A stretch of DNA of 64,000 nucleotides, taken from Carettochelys insculpta (taxonomy: Eukaryota > Chordata > Testudines > Carettochelyidae). Within the stretch, counting starts at the first letter, position 1; each line of letters opens with the position of its first letter. Under the pieces are notes generated by a model, which saw only the letters and a list, made by a program, of their open reading frames with translations, searched no databases and had not been told where the DNA came from. Shown in pieces: positions 1-10,844 of the stretch. Location: positions 208,949,298 to 209,013,297 of the forward strand of contig NC_134138.1 in assembly GCF_033958435.1 (NCBI RefSeq), in the 5' to 3' direction. The position numbers were made by a program, and so were the translations under genes.

Positions 1-34
1 TACTTCGAAGTAGCGTGCACGTGTAGACGCAGCT
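1..34. mobile_element. Right end of a Harbinger-type MITE, cut by the window edge
   Basis: These bases are the reverse complement of the first 34 bases of the complete element starting at 639, apart from one terminal C-to-T change. They are therefore the terminal inverted repeat of a second, oppositely oriented copy that continues to the left of the window. The two copies lie about 600 bp apart. Confidence 0.75.
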
Positions 35-638
35 AAGATGCTGTGTTGTTGATGACCTTCAACTTGTTACAACTTTATGAAATTTTAGTCAAAAGAATAA
101 CAAATTGGGACATAAAACCAGAATCTAGTAGTCAAATACAAGATTTACTAAAGGCTCTTGTGATCTCCTTACCTCACATTTGTGTGTGTGGATAAACATA
201 CAGCATAGTTACCCTATTACATCCTTATTCATCTTATCTCAGAACAGTGCAGGATGTTGCATAGCAGTGGTACTGAAATACCTGTTCACAATAGAATGAA
301 TTAAGGGCGTCATGGTAACCCTAATTTACGTTTTCTTCTGTTTTATTGCTTTTATGGGTTTACCCTGACCCTCAATGTTACTTTAACTGAATTACTTTGT
401 GTTTAATTGAATTATTGTGCTTAGACATGAAACTGTAGCGTGTATACAAGCCATAAAAGGATTTCTGGACAGATGTGTGAATAGAGAACTTCACTGAGCT
501 GCATTCTTTGAATACTATCTGGTTTAACAAACACTAGCAGGATAGAGTGAACATATGTTTCTTAGCTGGCCCTATGTCTTGCCAGGAAACACATTATGGA
601 CCTGCACAGGGTGATGGTCTAGGAGGATATGACTCCAG
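35..638. other. AT-rich spacer without a recognisable gene
   Basis: This is AT-rich sequence between two Harbinger MITE copies. I see no open frame with protein-like composition and no familiar repeat. Confidence 0.6.
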
Positions 639-1348
639 GGCTGCGTCTACACGTGCACGCTACTTCGAAGTAGCGGCAGTAACTTCGAAATAGCGCCCGT
701 CACGTCTACACGTGTTGGGCGCTATTTCGAAGTTGAAATCGACGTTAGGCGGCGAGACGTCGAAGTCGCTAACCCCATGAGGGGATGGGAATAGCGCCCT
801 ACTTCGACGTTCAACATCGAAGTAGGGACGTGTAGACGATCCGCGTCCCGCAACATCGAAATAGCGGGGTCCTCCATGGCGGCCATCAGCTGGGGGGTTG
901 AGAGATACTCTCTCTCCAGCCCTTGCGGGGCTCTGTGGTCACCGTGGGCAGCAGCCCTTAGCCCAGGGCTTCTGGCTGCTGCTGCTGCAGCTGGGGGTCC
1001 GTGCTGCATATACAGGGTCTGCAACTAGTTGTTGGCTCTGTGTATCTTGCACTGTTTAATGAAAGTGTGTCTGGGAGGGGCCCTTTAAGGGAGCGACTTG
1101 CTGTTGAGTCCGCCCCGTGACCCTGTCTGCAGCTGTGCCTGGCTCCCTTATTTCGATGTGTGCTACTTTGGCGTGTAGACGTTCCCTCGCTGTGCCTATT
1201 TCGATGTTGGGCTGAGCAACGTCGAAGTTGAACATCGACGTTGCCAGCCCTGGAGGACGTGTAGACGTTATTCATCGAAATAGCCTATTTCGATGTCGCA
1301 ACATCGAAATAAGCTATTTCGAAGTTGGGTGCACGTGTAGACGTAGCC
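639..1348 (+). mobile_element. Non-autonomous PIF/Harbinger element, 710 bp
   Basis: The element starts GGCTGCGTCTACACGTGCAC and ends with the near-perfect inverse. It is flanked by the 3-bp direct repeat CAG (636-638 and 1349-1351), the target duplication length of PIF/Harbinger transposons. Bases 660-960 match the left end of the 4-kb Harbinger at 45535-49575 (shared blocks around TTAGGCGG and the CATGGCGGCAATCA-like segment). Bases 1020-1348 match its right end (shared GGGAGGGGCCCTTTAA block). The transposase and Myb genes are missing, so this is an internally deleted derivative that would depend on a transposase supplied by a relative. Confidence 0.85.
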
Positions 1349-1351
1349 CAG

Positions 1352-2664
1352 GACAGTGAAGGTTTTATATGCATGGATGACAGACATTAATATTAAAAAT
1401 AAGTAGGGTATAAAGGGGAGAAAATCTACCTCTTATTTTAGGTGAGTATGCTTTAGGTCAAACTTTGTGTGTCTGCATGGTAAAAGGAGGAGGGGGAAGG
1501 GGACAGCCACCTTCCCCCCCCCCGCTTGGGCAGCATCTCAGAGCCTGGGTATACTGACTCAGTCTTGTACTAGGGTGCTAAAAATAACAGGCTTGGGTTC
1601 TGAAGCTTAAGAGGGGATAAGTTTTGGAGTCTGAGCCCAAACTTCTATATAGCTATTTTTAGTGCTATACCCTAAGCCCTGTGAGCCAGTCTGTAGACCT
1701 GGCCTGCAGGGCTGCGGGGGCTTTGGATTTATTTGTGTTTTTATCTGTGGGGACATAATCTCCTGATGCTGATGCATAAAGAATACATTTTAATCTGTTT
1801 CTTTGCTCATTTATCTCCTGACTGTATAGGCTCTCGCTGAACTCAGTGCCTTTTCCTGATCTCACATGTGCGGAGTCTTGGAGGTCTGTAGGGTTTGTCA
1901 GGGACAACAGGGAAAAGAAACTCCTTGGCTCTTGGAAAGATTGCTCATACACCTTGCCTCTCCTTAGGGGCATTGGAGGGGGCATGGAATGTCATAGGTG
2001 ATTTGTGGTAACAGTTAGAGGTGAACCATGCCCCATCCGCTGCCAAAATTATAAACGTTAAATAGGTTGCTCCCTCATTCCCCTTCCCTGCCCCTCTGGG
2101 TGGCCCTTCATCCACCCCCTTCCCACGCAAGCACCATTTGCCCCCAGAAGGCTCTTCCCTCTTTTGCTGCTGGGGAAGAATTTTTCCCTCACTCTCAGAC
2201 TAGCATGAGGAATGGGGGGTTTCTAACCTTCCTTTCAGCAGCCCAGTGGCCATGTGGATAGGTCAGCTTGTAAAATGCATTTTTCCACAACTTGGCAGGT
2301 ATCCAGTGTAGGCAGTTGATCAATAGAAGACCAGGTAAACAGGAATTGGAACTAGATTAAGAAAAGGCATCTCCTAAAATCTGAGAAATATGGTCTGGTC
2401 TTTTAACAGGGGGTATAACAAAGAGACAAACTTTTCTTTCCCCCCCACCACTTAATCCTCACACAAGAGATGGGGGTGTTCAAGCAAGTTATTTCACTAC
2501 AATGCACCCCCTAGAGGCTACATAGCAATCTCTTGTTGAGCTAGCTCCTGCCAACAGTTGTTCCCATCATCCTTTTTCAGTGATTTGGCCTTCTGGTGTG
2601 GTCATCCTCTGAAGTCTGCTCCTTCTAGGATTACAGTTGTCCAAACTGAAAGTCTCATGGTGCC
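1352..2664. other. No gene seen; unclassified sequence
   Basis: Mixed-composition sequence with a C-run near 1516. Short open frames occur on both strands but none resembles a known protein. Confidence 0.5.
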
Positions 2665-2863
2665 TTCAATATGGAAATATACTTCTCATAGAGCTGGAGG
2701 GGACCTTAGGAGGTCATCAAGTCCAGTCCTCTCCCTTCTTAGCAGGACCAAGTACCACCCCTGGCAGTTATTTTTAAAACCTATTTGCCCCAAACGGCCC
2801 CCTCCAGCACTGAGCTCACAATCCTGGGTTTAGTAGGCCAATGCTCAAACCACTGAGCTATCC
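2665..2863 (-). mobile_element. tRNA-derived SINE with CR1-like tail
   Basis: Read on the minus strand it begins with a tRNA-like head, GGATAGCTCAGTGGTTTGAG. This contains an RNA polymerase III A-box, and a degenerate B-box follows about 45 bases downstream. The body ends in a segment that reads like the 3' end of CR1 LINEs (GGACTTGATGACCTCCTAAG). A tRNA head joined to a CR1-type tail is the architecture described for the tortoise Pol III/SINE. A second copy is at 18820-19004. Confidence 0.8.
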
Positions 2864-5724
2864 CTAGGCAGGGCTACTTCTTCCTCTCTAGGTCTCTTCC
2901 TCAGCCTGTCTTCATCTTAGCTCCTAGACCTCTTCCTGGACATCATAACCCTCATGGTGGGTTTGCACACCCCCTGCCTTGGCGTCAGAAAGGAAACCGA
3001 GTATCATCCTGTACTCTGTGTTCCAGCCACACCCTGCGCTTAACAGCTAGGTATGCTTTTCCCTCTTCTGCAGTTTTCTAGCCACCCCTTTAATTCTCCT
3101 ATTGGTGTCTGTCTCTTCTCTGGCCTCCCTGCCTGAAGAGCTTTTCCTATTTTCTTCCTTTTTTGGGGTAGTGTGGGGGGGGGGCGGGGGGGAAGCGGGC
3201 GGCAGCCTTCCAGCATCCATGCCTAGAGAGCTTTTTCCAGACTTTGTGAGTTTTTGGCCTGGCATACTACCCAGCCAGATTTTATCATGCCTTAAGCCCA
3301 TTATTGCAGCCATCTTCTGCCCTTAATGGAGAATTTGCCTGATGCCTCTCAGATCAGGCTCATTCCCTTAGCAGCTTAACTTTGTCCCAGAATCTCCAGC
3401 CCATAAGGAAAGTCAACCTGTTACACCATTACTGGGACAAGTTATGGGTTTGGGGACCAATGGCAGTCCTCCACCAAGTAGCAATGATTAAAAAGGAATG
3501 TTGACCTGCACTGGATAAGACAGTTCCCAGACGTGTTACTTAGTCGTGAGGCCTAGTTAAGCCACGTTTATGGTGTGTTGTCTTGTCTTCCTGTGGTACC
3601 CAGGACAATGGGAATTTTACCATTAATTTCAAAGGATGCAAAATCTGATCTGTAATCTTCATCTTCTGCCATTTGTGCCTCACTTACCAGACTCACTTTT
3701 TGTTGAGGTTCAGAGATGCACAGTGTTTCTCAAAATTTTAACTGGGCCTCTTGTCAAAAGGAGAGACTAATGGAATCACGTGTGTTAATTGTTGTAGCTC
3801 TCATGCCACTTAAAAATACAAATTGCATTGCAAATAAATGCATTGAAATGTTAGATCCAAACATAACCACTTTCCATGTGGAAAAAAAATTAATTTACTT
3901 TGAAGACAGTTTTTATTCAGTATATTAAACTTATTTTTTGTCAAGCTTTCTCTATATTACCTTTTTAACAGCAAGATAAAATATCTATTTTTGTTGAAAG
4001 TACTAATCATCATGAAATAGCACAATATAAATACATGACTTTCATCACAATGCACTGTTTTTAAGAAATGTTCATAATTTAAACAATTATGTTCCTTGAC
4101 TTCTTGCCAATTAAGTTTAGTCATCTAGGGACTGTGAATTTGAATGAGGAGGCTGAATGGTCTTTTGCAGATAAGATCTATTGGCAGAGACACAATCAAA
4201 TAAAAAATGGTTTAATCTTTTTTTCCCCTATTTCTTTAAAGGATTGTAAAAGAGATAGGAGTAAACATTTAAGTGACTGAAAAGACAAGACCTGCACAGA
4301 AGTTTTACATAGGCTAAATAAATTAAAAAAAAAATCTTTGCTTACTAACCCTTGAAGTCAATGTGACCTTTCAACAGAAATAGATATTTACCTTGCTGTT
4401 TCAAAGATATGAGACGTGAAACATACCCAAGAGAAAATGAAAATGAGAACCAAATTGTAGCCAATAGCCAATACACTCAGATTAGTAAAACAGTTCTAAT
4501 GAATCTCTATAAGGAAATTCTTGAACTCAGATCATTAAAAAATGCATCATATGTTAATTTTTATGGTAAGCTATGGTGTATGCATGTAACTTTGAATGGA
4601 CAAACCAGAAACCCCTCGTGGATTAGAATTATATTAGCTAAATACCTAACAGCTGTGTCGCAAGCATGAGACTAGATAAAGCAACCAAGCTGTAAATCTG
4701 TGCAAACTGCATGAAAGGCTACATAATGCAAACTGATTACTTTAGGACTTGCATTAATGTGTCTGTGAATAAAAATAACCCACCAACAAATCCTCTCCTA
4801 ATTTTAACAACTACTGAAGAGAAAATCTTAACAGATGGACCATTATGAGGTACAAGCCTACAATGAATTAACATTATGATCAAAGAAAAAAACTCAGAAT
4901 TACTAATCCCCATGAAGTAAGAGCTCTAATCTCTGTGCAGAAAGCCAAACATTTGAGGCTTTATCATGACTTGAAAGGAGCACTTCATGGAATGCAAATG
5001 TCCTTTGTGTCAGGTTTATGGTTTTCCTGTGTGTTTGTGTTTTTCTTTGTTTTGCCTTTTTTATTTTCTACCTTTAGTTTTTTTACATTTTACATTTAAT
5101 TTAGGATTTACATTTAAATAAGAAGGGAGGTTCATGATGCGGTTTTACTACATCAATGGGTACAAAGTAGGCTATGAAAGTGTGCCTCTTTAACCTCTGA
5201 CATCTATTAGGAAGGATTAGTTCTCTGCAATTTTCACGTTAAATGACTTCAAATTAAGAATGATAAGAGCAGTGATTTAATTCACTGAGTCACTTAAACA
5301 CCCTCACAGCTTAATTCCAATTCAGTTCCATAAATATTTCTAATGATACTAGCTTCTATAAAATCATGTCATTTAGTCAACAGAGCCACACCCGAAAGAA
5401 ATAAGTTCCATTTAGCAAGTTTATTGTTTACAGTAAATTTGTGGACTGTAAGATTTTACATGCTAAATAGCAATGCAATGATAAAAACACAGTAAGACCA
5501 TGTCACTATATTCCCTTGTGTCATCTCATTTATATTTACATTTGAGATGTTGCACTGCCTAATGCTGATGAGTACTGTCCTGTATCTCTGTACTCCAAGA
5601 CTCTATCAGAGGGCTTTGTTTCTCTTTTTTTGGGTTATAATTCTGTGTCTAATCAGAATGGCCTGATGCCATGAAGTGCTGAGTTCTCTCAACTCACATA
5701 GGAAGAAGGGCTTTCAAAAACTGG
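2864..5724. other. No gene seen; AT-rich sequence
   Basis: This contains a G-run near 3174-3195, then mostly AT-rich sequence from 3.7 to 5.7 kb. Open frames of 60-90 codons occur but lack any recognisable domain, and their composition matches the surrounding DNA. Confidence 0.55.
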
Positions 5725-5912
5725 GGGCGTCCTTTCGGAAGGTCCCGTCTCCATGGGTGGCGTGCAGTTTGAAAATCCACACTTATGAATTGCTGCGACC
5801 GCCATTATGCTAATGAGATGCTGCATATTCATTGCAGCACCTCATTACCATCTTTTGAACCGGCTCATTAACATGTGTCTTTCGAAACGAAGGGACACGT
5901 GTAGACCTAGCC
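5725..5912. mobile_element. Half-copy of a palindromic MITE
   Basis: The right edge ends CGTGTAGACCTAGCC, the inverse of the GGCTNNGTCTACAC end shared by many elements here. Internal signposts are a TTTCGAAA core and the pair ATGCTAATGAG / CTCATTA. They match, inverted, the MITE-like blocks at 51125-51330 and 42078-42275. The left boundary is not clear, so this may be a truncated copy. Confidence 0.55.
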
Positions 5913-6367
5913 TCTGTGTTTAACAAAGTATCTGAAACTGAACAAAATGCTAAGCTGTTATTAAAAACACTCAAATTAAAGGGGCAATAAAACATTGCCA
6001 CTGGTCCATTAATGAATATTGTGAATTTTAGCCCCAGGCATGTTTCATAATAAAGCTTTTAATTCCTGGATAAAAAAAGGTTCCTCATGGAAATGCTAAC
6101 ATAATCTTAACAATGATATAGTTGTAATGTTTACTGCCTTGAATCAAAATAAAGATACTATTTATGAATCACTAGCCATAATTTCTTAACTCGTATTACT
6201 TTTTATTCTTTAGGAAACAAGAGTATTATTAGCAAAGCCAAAATATAAGCAGATCATGGATGATGTTCAATCTCAGTGCAATGCAAGATAATGGTCTGAA
6301 CAGTTAATTTTCTTTACATATTGAGCACATAGGCATGGTTTATGCAATTGTAACACTGACAGACCTG
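5913..6367. other. No gene seen; AT-rich sequence
   Basis: AT-rich sequence with no repeat or coding signal that I recognise. Confidence 0.5.
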
Positions 6368-6447
6368 GGGTTGCTGGCCCCAGGGATAGAAACTGCAAGC
6401 ATAGGGTCTAAAGCCCTGCACTCTACCACATGAGCTAAAGGCCAGCT
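6368..6447 (-). other. tRNA-like sequence, probably a tRNA-derived relic
   Basis: On the minus strand the sequence GGCCTTTAGCTCATGTGGTA looks like a tRNA acceptor and D-arm with an A-box. It is followed by GGGCTTTAGACCC, which could form an anticodon stem-loop, and by a weak B-box-like stretch. The T-arm is degenerate and no CCA-compatible acceptor pairing is obvious, so a working tRNA gene is unlikely. It may be an old tRNA pseudogene or a SINE head. Confidence 0.35.
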
Positions 6448-6665
6448 GGCTCTCACCTGAGGCTGTAGAGCAGAGTCTTCACTCACCCCAGATGAGGTCT
6501 CAGTGCCTCTGGGTACTACACAATCAAAACAGAATACATAATGCTGATAAACAGAAGTCTGGCATATATCACTAGCTTTGGTGATATGTAGTGAAGGTTA
6601 ATCTAAGCTATTTGTGTTGAGTTCTCCATGTTAAGTTTTGGGATGCAATATATTTGCATTAAAGC

Positions 6666-7543
6666 AGTAGTCTCAGAGTTAGTCTGTATCTTTTCAAACC
6701 AAAGAAAGCACTCCTTTAGCACCTTAAAGTATGAACATTTTATTTATTAGGTAATGAGCTTTCATGGGTAAGACCCACTTCTTCAGATTACAGAGCAGAA
6801 CCAAGCAATCTGTGAACCATGAAAAGCAAGGAATTGGAGGGGGTCGGGGGTAGGGGGAGACAGGAGGTGTGAGAAAGAGTGAAGAAGAACAGTAAATTAA
6901 GTGAGATGTCTGCCATTCCTGTGAATATCAAAGGTGTGGAAATTGTCCCTGTAATTCATAAGATAATTGAGATCCCTGTTGAGTCCCAAGTTAAAGTTAT
7001 CAGACTTGCAAATGAATTCCAATTCAGATGTCTCCCTTTGCAATCAGGTCTTAAAATCTCTTTGTAATAATACATTTACCATAAGGTCCATTATAGTGTG
7101 CCCTGCAAGATTAAAGGGCTCACCTACGAGGTTGTATGTATTCAAATTCCTGATGTTTGATTTGTGTCCATTCTTCCTTTGGCATAGTTTGTCCAATATA
7201 TATGACAGAGGGGCATTGCTGGCACATAATGGAAAATATCAGTTTAGTAGAACTGCAGGTGTATGAGCCCATGATGGTGTGGCTGATGCGGTTAGGTTGA
7301 GTGATGGTGTCTCTTGTATAGGTATGTGGACAGAGCTGGCAATGGGGTATGTTGCAAGGAGAGGTTTCAGGATTAGTATTTCTGTGATATGGTGTGTGTC
7401 TGCTAGTATTTTCTTGAAGTTGGGGGGGCTATAGGTAAGAACAGGCCTGTCACCCAGGGCCTGTGAGAGTGAGGAATCCATGTTCCAGTATAAGTTGTAG
7501 CTTGTTCTTAATGTGCTGCAGGGGTCAAAGTTTAGGGCAATAG
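6666..7543 (-). mobile_element. 3' part of a Penelope-like element, inverted and decayed
   Basis: Read on the minus strand this begins with PLE coding sequence and ends with the PLE tail. The coding part at about 7240-7540 translates in pieces similar to residues 240-310 of the better preserved copy at 25.3-26.7 kb (for example GDRPVLTY against GGRPVLTY). Several frameshifts destroy the GIY-YIG region. The tail at 6666-6800 carries the TCTTCAG and TTTC complements of the ribozyme-like boxes. The left part directly abuts the 3' end of the CR1 at 7544. Confidence 0.8.
6760..6786 (-). ncRNA. Hammerhead-like ribozyme core in PLE tail
   Basis: Minus strand: CTGAAGA (6786-6780), a short G/C-rich stem-loop, then GAAA (6763-6760). 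These correspond to the CUGANGA and GAAA boxes of a hammerhead ribozyme. The expected short stem III after GAAA is not well formed here, so activity is doubtful. Confidence 0.4.
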
Positions 7544-8104
7544 TGATCATAGCATTATAGAACGCTAGAACTGGAAGGGACCTCGAGAGGTCATCAAATC
7601 CAGTTCCCTGCCCTCTCAGCAGGACCAAGCACCATCTATACCATCCCCAATAGGCATCTATATAACTTGCTCTTAAAAATCTTCCATGATGGAGAGTCTA
7701 CAACCTCCCTAGGTAATCTATTCCAGTATTTAGCCACCCTGACACTTAGGCAGTTTTTCCTAATGATAAATTTAAATCTCCCATGCTTCAGTTTAAGCCC
7801 ATTGCTCCTTGTCCTATCCTCAGAGGCCAAGGAGAACAATTTTTCTTTTTCCTCTTTGTAATCCTCTTTAAGGTACTTGAAAAATCTATCATATTCCCTC
7901 GAAGTCTTCTCTTTTCTGAACTAAACAAGCCCAGTTCTTTCATTCTTCCCTCATAGCTCATTTTCTCTAGACCTTTAATCATTCTTGTTTCTCTTTTCTG
8001 GACCTTCTTCAATTTCTTCACATCTTTCCTGAAATATGGTGCCCAGAACTGGACACAATACTCCAACTGAGGTCTAATCAGTGCTGAGTAGAGCAGAAGA
8101 ATGA
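7544..8104 (-). mobile_element. CR1 LINE, 3' portion (split by DIRS)
   Basis: Minus-strand CR1 3' end. Translation around 8066-7850 gives the end of the CR1 ORF2 reverse transcriptase region (for example [11 protein letters not shown] and KRRLRGNMI). It is followed by the familiar CR1 3' untranslated block that ends near 7544. The same element resumes at 14196: the CR1 text breaks after AATGACTTCT and continues with GTGTCTTG on the far side of the DIRS insertion. Confidence 0.9.
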
Positions 8105-8116
8105 CTTCTTCTTCGA

Positions 8117-8271
8117 GTGTCCCCGTGGGTGCTCCACATTAGGTGTCGGGCTCGCCCGGCGCCGCAGATTGGATCTTCCAAGCAGTTTCTGCCGGACCGG
8201 GCATGCGTCGGTGCGCACCACTCCCTTGCGCGCTCCTGGCCACGTGCACGATCTGGTCCCTGCCAGTTCCT
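8117..8271 (+). repeat. DIRS left inverted terminal repeat
   Basis: Pairs with 13999-14153 without gaps, with coordinates always summing to 22270. It begins GTGTCCCCGTGGGTGCTCCA. Most differences from the partner are transitions at CpG sites. Confidence 0.9.
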
Positions 8272-8594
8272 CTTAACCGCCGTCGGCTGCAGATGGAATC
8301 CGACTAGGCTACGGCCAAGTTAGCGTATTCAATGGTTTTAACTGTTTTTCTTTAAAGTTTTCAAGTTCTTAGTCTATTGTTAAGTTAACCAGTTGTTATT
8401 TTCAAAAAAAAAAAAAAAAAACCAAGAAACAACAAGCGGGACGGCATTCAGTCCAGTCCTAGTAACAAGCGGAGCACCAGAGGCCAGGAGCCTAGGGCCG
8501 TTAGCCCTCCTGCCGCGGCAGGCTATCGGAGAGGGGGAAAACAGCACAGAGAAGGTGCTGAGTACCCCATTAACAACTAACAGACTCACCAACA

Positions 8595-10844
8595 ATGTCC
8601 TCTTCAGGATTCAAGAAATGTGAGTCTTGCCGAGAGGCAATGCCAGGGTCTGATGGGCACAGTCACTGCATAAGGTGCCTTGGGGAGTCCCATGTCACGC
8701 AGAAATGCTCCTTCTGTGCAAAATTAACAGCCAGAGCAAGGAAGGACAGGGAGATGCGGCTTAAAATGCTGCTCTTCGACAAGGCCCTCCAGCCAGACGT
8801 GCCAGAGCGGCTGCAGCAGGAGGGACCCTCCGGGGCCCATAAAAGGAAAGCTGCCTCCCTCACGCCATCAGCGCAAAAACGGAGGAAAGTCTCCCCAGCC
8901 CGATCCCTGCCGGCAGCAACAGCGAGCGGGACGGGAGGAGCGCACAGCCCCCAGCCACAGCAACAGCTGATCGGCGGCGGCACGGAGAGCCACGTGGAAA
9001 CAGCTCAGCCTCTGATAATCAAACAGCCGCCCCGCACCGCAGGCAGGGCGGCGGCTAAACAAGCACCGGTACCGGTGGCACCGCAGGCAGCGGCACCGAC
9101 CCCCAGGGAACCGGCGGTGCAGAGCGCGCAGGCACGCAGCCTGCGGGCACCGGAGGACACCGCCCGTGCGGCACCGCCCATGAGCGTGCCGAGCGCGGCA
9201 CGGACGGGGCCGAGATCTCCTGCACGTCAGGGGGCAGAGCCACCCCCTCAAGGGAGGGGGAAGGCTGCACACAAAACAAGGCACCGCAGCCCCTCTCCAG
9301 ACAGGGCTGCAAAGTTGCTTTCTCTCAGCCCTCTGCTCATGCTGCAGACTCCAACTAGAAGGCAGGGGTCCCCCCTAGCCTACCCGGAGCCCCCGTCTCC
9401 ATTTTTACAACCAGCCTCACCCTGGCTGGGACCACCTTCACCCTTCTTGGGGTTTGAGCCGCTGGAGTACTATCACAAATCGCTCTCTCCAGTGTCCCAG
9501 GTCTCTCGACAATCTCGCTCCCCCAGACGCAGAGGGTATGCACCAAGGGAGTGGTCCAGGTCACCTTCCCAAGAACAGTGCCCATTCTGCCATGGTCGCC
9601 CCTATCACGCGGGGCATAGACACCACCGGCAGTCTACCAGGGAAAGATCCCCACAGACGGTCCCGTATCCCTGAGGGCAATCGCGAACGGGGACAGAGAC
9701 TCAAGTATCTCAGGGGCAACTGGTTATGGAACCCCGAGATTTTCCTTTGCAAGCTGCCAGCGAGTGGATGTACCATCACCAACAGGAACCGGAAGGGTCC
9801 AGAGAGGCGTATCCTAGTGGTTCCTCGCTCTCCTCCTCGGACGAGGCTACAGCCCCGGGGGACGTCCATCCTCCAGACGATCTCAAACAGTTTCAAGAGC
9901 TGTTTAAGAGGGTGGCTTTCACGCAAGGCATCCAGACAGCAGAGGTGCAAGAGAAACACCATAAGCTCCTCAAAAATCTGAGACCTCCGGCCTCCTCCAA
10001 AATAGCAATACCGCTTGATGAAGCAATCTTGGAGTCCGCCACTATGATATGGCAGACCCCCGCGACTATTCCGCCTGTCCACAAGAGAGCGGATAAGAAG
10101 TACTTCATGCCGGTGAAGGGCATGGAGTTTCTGTTCAGCCACCCACAACCAAATTCCTTGGTGGTGGAGTCGTCGCAACAAAGATCAAAGACATCTCAAT
10201 TCAAGACAGGGGGAACAGACAAAGATGCCAAGAAACTAGAGCTGTTCGGCAGAAAGGTCTACTCCTCCTCCACTCTACTGTTGCGAATGGCAAATTACGC
10301 AGCGCATCTAGCGAACCATAATTTCGACAACTGCACTAGGTTAACCTCCCTCATGGACTCGCTTCCAGAAGACAAGAAACCGGTGCTCAAGGCCATCGTG
10401 CAAGAAGGCTACGCGGCCTCGAGGACGGGAGTTCAGATCACCCTGGATGTTGCGGACACAGCAGCATGCTCCACAGCTACGGCAGTGGTGATGCGAAGGG
10501 AGTCCTGGCTCCAGACTTCGGGTATACCGAGGGATCTGCAGGCAAAGATAGTCGATCTTCCCTTCGACTCGCAGAAGCTGTTTGCTGAATCAACTGACTC
10601 GGTCCTTCATTCCAGTAAAGATTCAAGAGCCACACTTAGGACCCTGGGGATTTACACCCCTCCATACAGAAAGAAGAAGTACTACCCTCAACAAGGACGG
10701 TACCAGTACCAGCAACAGCGTCCCCAGTACCACAGGGGTTACAAGCAAGGGCGACATCAACAGCACCAGCAGTACAGAACTCCCAGGCGACGTTCCCAAC
10801 AGAGCCGTGCGTCCTCGGGGCAGGGCCAAAGGCCACAAGTTTGA
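8595..10844 (+). pseudogene. DIRS gag-like protein (ORF1) with one in-frame stop
   Basis: This is the putative nucleocapsid/assembly protein of the DIRS element, 749 residues long if position 360 is read through. The N-terminus has a Cys/His cluster (C9, C12, H24, C25, C28, H33, C38, C41) likely to bind zinc. A long proline-, serine- and arginine-rich linker follows. A more conserved alpha-helical region spans about residues 425-680, and a glutamine-, tyrosine- and arginine-rich basic tail closes the protein. The reading frame is the same on both sides of TGA 9672-9674, and CCC-TGA-GGG fits decay of CGA. The ATG at 8595 is the first in frame after the left repeat. The 3' end overlaps the RT frame. 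Confidence 0.8.

Noticed and set aside
6368..6447. Functional tRNA gene on the minus strand
   Set aside because: A-box-like D-arm is present, but the T-arm and acceptor pairing are degenerate.
8868..9312. Cysteine- and arginine-rich minus-strand frames
   Set aside because: Antisense shadows of the GC-rich gag linker.
10582..10800. DIRS ORF2 start region as a separate protein
   Set aside because: It overlaps the conserved C-terminus of gag in another frame; RT similarity begins only near 10900.
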